Below, piece after piece: positions 1-5,447 of a stretch of DNA of 6,284 bases. The DNA is from Pseudomonadales bacterium (GTDB taxonomy: Bacteria; Pseudomonadota; Gammaproteobacteria; Pseudomonadales; IMCC2047): contig JAIPFG010000191.1 in NCBI GenBank assembly GCA_021736745.1, positions 1 through 6,284 of the forward strand, read 5' to 3'. The position numbers and the translations under genes are program-made. Under the pieces are notes generated by a model. That model did no database searches and was not told the DNA's origin. It was given only the letters and a program-made list of their open reading frames with translations. Every line of letters begins with the position of its first letter. The stretch's first letter is position 1.

Positions 1-94
1 CTGTGGCACCGTCCCCACTCGCCACCGATTTTCTTCAAGCAATGCAACACTGGGCCTGCCCGGCCACCGATCGACCAAATTCACATAGCCTTAA

Positions 95-1900
95 ATGACC
101 ATGAAAACAATCAGATCCCGCTATCGTCAGCAATTAATCGCCTGTTGCCTCAGCCTGTTCGGCGGCGCAACCCAGGCCAGCGCCATGGAGGCGTTACCGC
201 CGGTCAACCCCTCCATTGTTCCGGAACTGCGCGAACACACCGCGCATTTTAAGAAAAAAATCTACAAAATCGCCGATAACGTTTACAGTGCCGTCGGCTG
301 GAACATCTCCAATGTAGTGATGATCGAGGGTGACCGTGGCGTGATCCTGGTCGATGTCGGATTAAGCCCCGAGACCAGCCGGGAAATTAAAGCGGAGTTT
401 GCCAAAATTACCGGTAAGCCGGTGGTAGCGATAATCTACAGTCATTTCCATCACGACCATATCGACGGCGTTAAAGCATTTGTGACGGAGGAGCAGGTAA
501 AGTCCGGACAGGTCGATATCTACGCCCACCGCACTTTTTCCGAACACCTGTGGGGAGAAAGTAACCGATTGGGCACAATTCTTGGGGTACGCGCCGGCTA
601 TACCTTTGGCATGTTTCTTCCAGCCGAGGATAAAGAGCAGATGAATGCGGGGATCGGACCGATCGCGCGCGGCGGCAATCCGGGTTCGTTTATCCCCCCT
701 ACCCGGCTGATCGACAACTACCTGAAAACCACAATCGCCGGCGTGGAGCTGGAGATTATCTTTTCACCCAGCGAAGCACCCGACGAACTGGCGGTCTACC
801 TGCCGCAAAACCGGGTGCTGATCGACACCGAGGTGCTGCAGGGCCCCACCTTTCCCAATGTCTATTCATTACGGGGCACCCAGTTCCGCGAGCCGGAACC
901 CTGGATTGCCAGTATCGACCGGTTACGGCGCTTAAACGCCGATTTCCTGGTGCCGACCCACGGCCAGCCGGTCTACGGCGCGGCCAAGGTCGAGGAGGTG
1001 CTGCGCATGACCCGCGACGGCATTCAATATGTGCATGACCAGACCGTGCGTTACATGAACAAAGGGCTGCCCCCGGAACTGCTGGTGCAGACCGTCAAGT
1101 TGCCGCCGCACCTGGCCAATTACAAACCCTATCTGCGGGAGTACTACGGCACGGTGAAACAGGCGGTCAGGCAAATTTATTCCGGCTACCTGGGCTGGTT
1201 CGAAGGCGACCCGGTGAAACTCAATCCGCTACCGCCGCAAGCCAAAGCCGATAAACTGATCGCCTTAATGGGCGGCCGGGAGCGCCTGCTGAAGGAAGCG
1301 CGCAAGGCATTATCCGGGGGTGAAAGCCAATGGGCCGCCGAGTTAAGCAGCTACCTGATCAGCGCCGATCCGCAGGACAGCGAAGCCAGACTGATCAAAG
1401 CGACCGCACTGCGCACCCTGGGATACGCCAGCATGAATATCAACTGGCGTAACTGGTACCTGACCTCCGCAATGGAACTAGAGGGCAAGGTGGATACTCG
1501 GCTGGCCAAACAGGCTACCGCCAATATTTTCTATCCGCCCGACATTATCGCGGCCATGCCGCCGGAGGTCTCGGTGAAGGGCTGGATCACCCGCCTCAAG
1601 GCGGAGCAGACCCTGGACGTGCAACTGACGCTGGGGTTCGAATTCACCGATCTGGATCAAAGCTTTGGACTGGAAATCAGAAACGGGGTTTGCCAGTTTC
1701 ATCCGCAACTGCCGGAACGGCCCGATCTCACATTATCGCTTAACAAAGCAGATTATGATCGGGTGCTGCTCGGCCGAACCAGCTATCAGGAGTTGATCTC
1801 TAGCGGCGCAGCACGGTTACAGGGAGATGTTGAACAGCTGAATCGGTTTATCGATTATTTTGATGACGACAACGCTCCGATCGCCCTGACCACTTATTAA
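95..1900 (+). CDS. Exported MBL-fold alkylsulfatase-family hydrolase
   Basis: This 601-residue protein is probably a periplasmic zinc hydrolase of the alkyl/aryl-sulfatase (SdsA1/BDS1-like) family, whose known members release sulfate from alkyl sulfates such as SDS. A signal peptide is visible: a basic start, hydrophobic LIACCLSLFGG (14-24) and a likely cut after ATQASA (30). The metallo-beta-lactamase domain (about 55-300) carries HFHHDH with H117, H119, D121 and H122. E227 (SEAPDE) and E246 (DTEV) are 19 residues apart, as I recall for the two glutamate ligands of SdsA1. H289 lies in PTHGQP. NVYSLRG (255-261) matches the conserved NxYxLRG. The alkylsulfatase dimerisation region follows (about 365-470), then an SCP2-like C-terminal domain (about 490-601). 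It is shorter than SdsA1 (about 658) and its HFHHDH and THGQP motifs differ from the usual HSHxDH, so the substrate is uncertain. The start is ATG 95 or ATG 101; neither has a clear ribosome binding site. LIAC resembles a lipobox, but no hydrophobic stretch precedes it. Confidence 0.88.
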   Translation: MTMKTIRSRYRQQLIACCLSLFGGATQASAMEALPPVNPSIVPELREHTAHFKKKIYKIADNVYSAVGWNISNVVMIEGDRGVILVDVGLSPETSREIKAEFAKITGKPVVAIIYSHFHHDHIDGVKAFVTEEQVKSGQVDIYAHRTFSEHLWGESNRLGTILGVRAGYTFGMFLPAEDKEQMNAGIGPIARGGNPGSFIPPTRLIDNYLKTTIAGVELEIIFSPSEAPDELAVYLPQNRVLIDTEVLQGPTFPNVYSLRGTQFREPEPWIASIDRLRRLNADFLVPTHGQPVYGAAKVEEVLRMTRDGIQYVHDQTVRYMNKGLPPELLVQTVKLPPHLANYKPYLREYYGTVKQAVRQIYSGYLGWFEGDPVKLNPLPPQAKADKLIALMGGRERLLKEARKALSGGESQWAAELSSYLISADPQDSEARLIKATALRTLGYASMNINWRNWYLTSAMELEGKVDTRLAKQATANIFYPPDIIAAMPPEVSVKGWITRLKAEQTLDVQLTLGFEFTDLDQSFGLEIRNGVCQFHPQLPERPDLTLSLNKADYDRVLLGRTSYQELISSGAARLQGDVEQLNRFIDYFDDDNAPIALTTY

Positions 1901-1952
1901 AACCAACGGGTCTGGCAGAGTACTTTTGTTGTGTGGCCTCTTCCAATGGCAC

Positions 1953-1973
1953 TGACACCCATTAGCCCCCTCC
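1953..1973 (+). repeat. Left 21-bp inverted repeat of the IS
   Basis: The sequence starts TGACACCCATTAG and ends CCCCCTCC, and is a perfect reverse complement of 3468-3488. The match stops abruptly on both sides. It lies 53 bp past the sulfatase stop codon and is taken as the left end of the insertion sequence. IS1111-group elements have inverted repeats near their ends, but those I know of are shorter, so this could instead be a separate repeat framing the IS. Confidence 0.85.
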
Positions 1974-2382
1974 GGTCAATAGGGCATAGAAAAACCAGAG
2001 GCTATTGCCCGGATGGTGTAAGTTAATTGACACCCGTTATGTCTGCACACCTGAACTTTCTCTCGATGTACTTCTTCCCGTGGGAAGCGTTTCAGTCACC
2101 CATCTGGATCAAGGCCCCGACAAGCAGCATCCTTAGATGATGTTTGTCACCCCTGGTAGCAAGCTACCCCAGAAAATAATTAGTACCCGGCTTGCGTCCA
2201 ATTGTATAAGGACAAAATGGATGGCTATCATTCGTATGACTCCAGCCAAATCATGGCTCACAGCCGAGGCGCTTTCAATAACCTGGTGTCAACGCGCTCT
2301 GAATAATGTGCCGTACCGGCGATAATCAAATTACTAGCTTCGAAGCAACTTAATACCCTCATCTACCGGCACGGCGCAACCA
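1974..2382 (-). other. Non-coding tail of the IS, candidate guide-RNA region
   Basis: No credible protein is encoded here on either strand; the minus strand meets stops soon after the transposase ends at 2383. The stretch is rich in possible hairpins. CTTCC (2074-2078) pairs with GGAAG (2083-2087) around CGTG. GGTAGC (2155-2160) pairs with GCTACC (2163-2168), with an alternative longer stem using CTGG (2153-2156) and CCAG (2169-2172). GTGCCG (2308-2313) pairs with CGGCAC (2367-2372), and TACCGGC occurs twice (2314-2320 and 2364-2370). IS1111-group elements encode their seek/bridge RNA downstream of the transposase, so a guide RNA transcribed on the minus strand is expected here. Its ends and guide loops cannot be read by eye, and it may have decayed along with the gene. 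Confidence 0.4.
2015..2039 (+). repeat. Partial third copy of the end repeat, in a small hairpin
   Basis: Bases 2028-2039 read TGACACCCGTTA, matching the first 12 bases of the left inverted repeat (1953-1964) with one mismatch and in the same orientation. GGTGT at 2015-2019 can pair with ACACC at 2030-2034 around a 10-base AT-rich loop. This may be an internal transposase- or RNA-binding repeat, or a trace of an older nested end. Chance is not excluded for so short a match. Confidence 0.4.
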
Positions 2383-3404
2383 CTAGCTGAAAGCGCGATT
2401 TACATCAAATCGTTCCTCATTTTTCAACATGTAATACACCGCCCTGGTCAGTTTTCCCGCGACCGCTTTCTTGGCAACCATCAGATGACTTTTGGCTGAT
2501 TTCTTTTGATAAAAGCGCTTTATCTTAGGTTCCCAAATAATCGCCATGTGCGCGGCTTGCATAAATGCCAGAACCAGATAGCGATTGCCGTTTTTACGAT
2601 TATTACGTCCTTTACTCTTGCCGTTACTGATTTTATCTGCACCAACGCAACGGGCATAAGACGCATAATGACCCGCATCGGGAAAACGGGCTATTGTGCC
2701 AGTCTCCAGTGCCACCGTGGCGCCTAATAGTTCCCCACTCAGTTAATACTGGTTAACAACCGGTAATCTTGCCGTTTGATGCAATGCCCTGAGACTTCTT
2801 TTTCTGGCTGCTCTATTACATCTGAAAGGGCGTTGATCATCGACAGTGATGCTTTCGCCATTAGTTTGCTATAAGGAATCGATAAGAGATCCTGAAGGCT
2901 CGCTGGATCGAGCTGAGTCAGCTTTCGCTCGCTTAGTCGCTTGCCAGTATGGCGTGCCAACAGGCTCTGCAAGCTTGCTCGGTGACTACTGCGTTGGCTG
3001 ACCAGCAATAAGCGCCGTCGCAGTAGATCTTGAACTCCGCGCGTTTCCTTCGGATAAATATACCCTGTAGGCAACACACCCTGGCTGAGTAAATGCGCGA
3101 GGAAACGCGCATCAGTAAAGTCGTTGGTATGCTTGATGCTTGCGTATTGCACGATCGCTCCCGGGTTGGCCAGATGAACCTGATAACCCGCCTCCATCAG
3201 TCCATCCACCAATCAATACCAATTGTAGGTAGATTCAACAACACTGCCTTGTAAGTGTTCTCGATAGGGTTCCAAGGCAGGAATAATGATGCTCAAATCA
3301 TTGGGTAAGCGCTTCTCATAAACCAGATTACAGTTCTTATCCTGTATAGAAATGACGCTATTGTTTGAATGTAAATCGATTCCGCAATAAAGTGGTACAG
3401 TCAT
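2383..3404 (-). pseudogene. Inactivated IS110/IS1111-type transposase
   Basis: The gene would encode a DEDD/serine transposase (piv/IS110 family) of about 340 residues that recombines DNA under RNA guidance. Read from ATG 3404, the RuvC-like part shows D10 (CGIDLHS), E57 (VVESTYNWY) and D95/D98 (TNDFTDA). The C-terminal Transposase_20 part has ISNGKSKG, with the likely catalytic serine at 2626-2628, and ends FDVNRAFS at the TAG at 2383-2385. Three lesions break it. A TGA at 3213-3215 stands where relatives have Trp (NWY-W-LVDGL). A second TGA lies at 2739-2741 in the PGVGE-like hairpin motif. Just after it the frame shifts by one base, best explained by loss of a G from a G run (2733-2736). 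Correcting the shift gives LSGELLGATVALETG and a normal family length. Residues between the lesions remain well conserved, so the damage looks recent. Confidence 0.9.
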
Positions 3405-3407
3405 TAG

Positions 3408-3415
3408 CCTTCTCC
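3408..3415 (-). promoter_or_regulatory. Ribosome binding site of the transposase gene
   Basis: On the minus strand GGAGAAGG precedes ATG 3404 with a three-base gap (CTA) after the purine run, placing the GGAG core about seven bases from the start. This fixes the original start codon of the now broken transposase gene. Confidence 0.7.
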
Positions 3416-3422
3416 AATTTGA

Positions 3423-3460
3423 GGTGGTCGTTAAGGTTTTGCAACTCTAGTTGTACCACC
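3423..3460. other. Hairpin in the short (transposase-upstream) end of the IS
   Basis: GGTGGT (3423-3428) is complementary to ACCACC (3455-3460). Inside it, CAAC (3442-3445) pairs with GTTG (3450-3453) around TCTA. The structure sits between the transposase start and the right inverted repeat. It could be part of a transposase binding site or affect transposase expression; the role is unknown. Confidence 0.4.
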
Positions 3461-3467
3461 GGTCTGA

Positions 3468-3488
3468 GGAGGGGGCTAATGGGTGTCA
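3468..3488 (-). repeat. Right 21-bp inverted repeat of the IS
   Basis: This is the perfect reverse complement of 1953-1973, starting GGAGGGGGCTAATG and ending GGTGTCA on the plus strand. It lies about 64 bp upstream of the transposase start. Coding similarity of the neighbouring ydcH remnant is lost between about 3511 and this repeat, which supports an IS boundary here. Confidence 0.85.
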
Positions 3489-3504
3489 AAACCGTTGGAG
3501 CTCT

Positions 3505-3712
3505 GTGACTCGGTGTATTGTCCAGAGTCCGGCTCGGCTTAAGATTCGATACGGAATATCTTTTGGTCTAGCTGCTCGTATTCATCAGTCAATTTCCGAA
3601 AATCGGCGCCGTGCGTCTTGAGGTCATGAAATCACTCGTGGAGCTAAGGGGATTCTTTTGTTAAAAAATGATGTTCCAGCCTTCGCGTATTTGGGTTTTT
3701 TGAAAAATTCAT
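3505..3712 (-). pseudogene. YdcH-like (DUF465) small-protein gene remnant
   Basis: Reading the minus strand from ATG at 3712-3710 gives RRLEHHFLTKESP, then stop, LHE, stop, then FHDLKTHGADFRKL, TDEYEQLDQKIFRIES, stop, AEPDSGQYTE. This follows the pattern I recall for YdcH/DUF465 proteins: a start like EHH-L-xEFPEL, then IHELKxxDAHFxxLFDEYxxLDxxIxRIE, then EPxSDEYLE. These are cytosolic coiled-coil-like proteins of about 70-80 residues with no settled function. Stops are TAG at 3644-3646 (in place of the Glu of FPEL), TGA at 3632-3634 (in place of Lys/Arg) and TAA at 3539-3541. The frame is otherwise continuous for about 68 codons, then similarity ends next to the IS end, so the C-terminal LKKRRLxLKDE part is missing. 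The call rests on remembered consensus, not a search. It is probably an old gene killed by point mutations and perhaps by the IS insertion. Confidence 0.7.
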
Positions 3713-3881
3713 GGTATCTGTTCGTTGATAGGGTTTTTTGTCGCCGATCAATATTCATTCTCTCCGGCCAACTCTATTTGTGCACCTTGGGTCGTTGGTG
3801 TCCTGTCCTGCTTCCTCTCAGTCGCAATTTTTCCTGATATTGGCAATAATAAGGCCCCTGTTCCGGTGTAACCCATCAGCG
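3713..3881. other. Intergenic region between ydcH remnant and permease
   Basis: This stretch separates the divergent ydcH remnant and the permease gene and should hold the permease promoter. I see no clear -35/-10 pair, operator or riboswitch-like structure. The permease frame is open back to TTG 3738, but the 48 extra residues look unlike any permease N-terminus and are treated as untranslated. Confidence 0.4.
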
Positions 3882-5204
3882 ATGCTTAACAACAATAGCA
3901 ATAATTCGATCCACAGAAAGCGCAACAAGCCACTAGGTGTTCTCGAGTTGATCGCCATTGCGCTTGGCGGCATGGTCGGTGGCGGTATTTTTTCAGTACT
4001 CGGTTTGTCCGTGTCCATGGTTGGCGTTTGGACACCGGTGGCCATTGTCATGGGCGGGCTGCTGGCGGCCATGGCAGCGTATTCCTATATCAAGCTGGGG
4101 GTGTACTACAAAGACGAGGGTGCTACATATTCGTTTTTCAAGAAGACCTTCCCGAATTCACCATTCGCTGCATCGCTGATCGGCTGGTGGGTGATTTTTG
4201 GTTATATCAGTACCCTTGCTCTGTACTCCTACACCTTTGCATCCTATGCAATCAGCGGCTTTGCGTTGGCGGACAGCGAGTGGCTGCGCAAGCTGGTGGC
4301 CGGCAGCGTTATCCTGGTATTTGCGTTGGTCAATATCTGGAGCGTCAAGGGAATGGGCAGGATTGAAGACTTTATGGTCTACACCAAGCTGTTTATCCTG
4401 GCAGCGATTTCGTTCGTACTGATCAGCAACAGCGATACAGCCATTCCGGTGTTATTAAAGAACAATGGCGATACCAGAGTGTTGAATATAATCATCGTTG
4501 CCGCAATCACTTTCGTTGCTTATGAGGGATTTCAGCTGGTGATCCATGCCATCAATGAAATGGAAGAACCCGAAAAAAATATACCCAGGGCGATCTACTC
4601 GGCCATAGGGCTAGCGATACTCATTTATGTCGTCATTTCACTCGGCGCGATACTGGCTATTCCGTTCAGTGAGATAATCGAAAACAAGGAATATGCACTG
4701 GCAGCCGGAGCGCGCAGGATTATTGGGAACTGGGGTGCGGACCTTGTCATTGCTGGTGCCTTGCTTGCAACCAGTAGCGCGATCAGCGGCACCATGTTCG
4801 GTGCCTCCAGGCTAATGGCCGTGATCGCCAAAGACGGTTATTTTCCTGCGCGGTTAACAAGGCGAACCAATCATATCCCTGTGTCGGCGATTGTCACCTT
4901 ATCTGGCCTGGCTTATGGCTTGGTGCTGTCGGGTTCGCTGCAAGTGATTCTCGAATTTGGTAGCGTTACGTTTCTTTTGGTGTCATTGCTCATGGCATAC
5001 GCTAATTTCAGGATACGCAATTTGACAGACTCATCCGCCACTATCACTATATTGTCCTTGCTGGGGTTATTTTCGGGTACTGTGCTCATTCTCTATTACG
5101 AACTGACTACCCAGGTAGAACAAATGATGTTCATCGCCGATATTTACGTGTTACTCACAATCGGCTCATGGCTTTATTCGAAAAAAGCATCTATCTGGAA
5201 ATAG
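3882..5204 (+). CDS. APC-family amino-acid permease
   Basis: This 440-residue inner-membrane protein belongs to the amino acid-polyamine-organocation superfamily and probably imports an amino acid or amine with cations. About 12 hydrophobic segments can be counted: roughly 20-48, 51-73, 94-124, 137-156, 163-182, 200-220, 236-261, 285-308, 332-350, 353-377, 385-406 and 415-432. The unwound part of helix 1 shows the family glycine motif GGMVGGGIFSVLG (29-41). Helix 6 and the following loop read FVAYEGFQLV then NEMEEPEKNIPRAI (211-238), and GASRLMAVIAKDGYFP (307-322) is the typical loop after helix 8. Substrate specificity cannot be read from the sequence. I chose ATG 3882 because the next residues form a short polar N-terminus leading directly into helix 1. 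An in-frame TTG at 3738 would add 48 atypical residues. Neither start has a clear Shine-Dalgarno. It faces a convergent amino-acid dehydrogenase-like gene downstream. Confidence 0.88.
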   Translation: MLNNNSNNSIHRKRNKPLGVLELIAIALGGMVGGGIFSVLGLSVSMVGVWTPVAIVMGGLLAAMAAYSYIKLGVYYKDEGATYSFFKKTFPNSPFAASLIGWWVIFGYISTLALYSYTFASYAISGFALADSEWLRKLVAGSVILVFALVNIWSVKGMGRIEDFMVYTKLFILAAISFVLISNSDTAIPVLLKNNGDTRVLNIIIVAAITFVAYEGFQLVIHAINEMEEPEKNIPRAIYSAIGLAILIYVVISLGAILAIPFSEIIENKEYALAAGARRIIGNWGADLVIAGALLATSSAISGTMFGASRLMAVIAKDGYFPARLTRRTNHIPVSAIVTLSGLAYGLVLSGSLQVILEFGSVTFLLVSLLMAYANFRIRNLTDSSATITILSLLGLFSGTVLILYYELTTQVEQMMFIADIYVLLTIGSWLYSKKASIWK

Positions 5205-5447
5205 AGAAATTTTGGGTATAAAGAGATTAAAAGCCTAGTTGGTCCCACGCCAGCAAACATTAACCCTGACTCTCGGCTCCTTACTCTTCTTTTTGTAGTT
5301 GCTCTGGGTGAAGGTTAAACCGGTTTTCACCGGCTTTGGCTTAAACAGGACAGAAACGATGGTAAAGCCACACGACATGGCTGATGATTTATGTCGGGTA
5401 ACGGAATCGTTTATAGGCTTTCATTGGGGCATTGTATAATTCGCCTG
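5205..5447. other. Convergent intergenic region
   Basis: This 243-bp gap lies between the 3' ends of the permease and the oxidoreductase. I see no gene in it. The only clear structure is the short hairpin at 5320-5333; no strong T-tailed terminator is present for either gene. Confidence 0.5.
5320..5333 (-). terminator. Weak candidate terminator hairpin
   Basis: On the minus strand CCGGT-GAAA-ACCGG forms a five-base stem with a GNRA-type tetraloop followed by TTTAA. It is about 115 bp past the stop codon of the minus-strand oxidoreductase gene. The stem is short and the T run is poor, so it may be only a weak terminator or a chance hairpin. Confidence 0.3.

Larger units (their letters stand above)
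1953..3488 (-). mobile_element. Degenerate IS110-family (IS1111-type) insertion sequence
   Basis: The element spans about 1536 bp, a usual size for this family, and is bounded by perfect 21-bp inverted repeats. It holds one transposase gene on the minus strand, broken by two stops and a frameshift. About 84 bp of non-coding DNA lies upstream of the transposase and about 430 bp downstream, including the repeats. In the IS1111 group the guide RNA is encoded downstream of the transposase and inverted repeats occur near the ends, so this arrangement fits IS1111 better than the classical IS110 group. No target-site duplication was found, which is normal for the family. The outer limits are inferred from the repeats. 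The true left end could lie further in, since 430 bp is long for this region. The element is presumably unable to move by itself. Confidence 0.78.

Noticed and set aside
1..94. Tail of an upstream gene (frame open to a TAG at 86-88, and another frame open through 94)
   Set aside because: The short peptides match no family I recognise and there is no codon evidence; the region may be plain intergenic DNA.
133..144. LIAC lipobox making the sulfatase a lipoprotein
   Set aside because: The four residues fit, but no hydrophobic stretch precedes the Cys; a standard signal peptide cut after ATQASA fits better.
2137..2325. A 62-codon plus-strand open frame in the IS tail
   Set aside because: No ribosome binding site, no recognisable motif, and it overlaps the hairpin-rich non-coding end of the IS; it looks like chance.
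3213..3215. TGA read as Trp (alternative genetic code or recoding) in the transposase
   Set aside because: The same gene also has a second TGA at a Gly-like position and a frameshift, and the neighbouring remnant has TAG and TAA stops; simple decay explains all of it.
1903..3498. CCAACGG (1903-1909) and CCGTTGG (3492-3498) flanking the IS as outer inverted repeats
   Set aside because: Only 7 bp, at unequal distances from the 21-bp repeats (43 and 3 bp), and not a direct repeat; probably chance.
5412..5440. TATAAT at 5435-5440 as a plus-strand promoter
   Set aside because: No acceptable -35 box about 17 bp upstream, and it would point into the 3' end of the minus-strand gene with no gene to serve.
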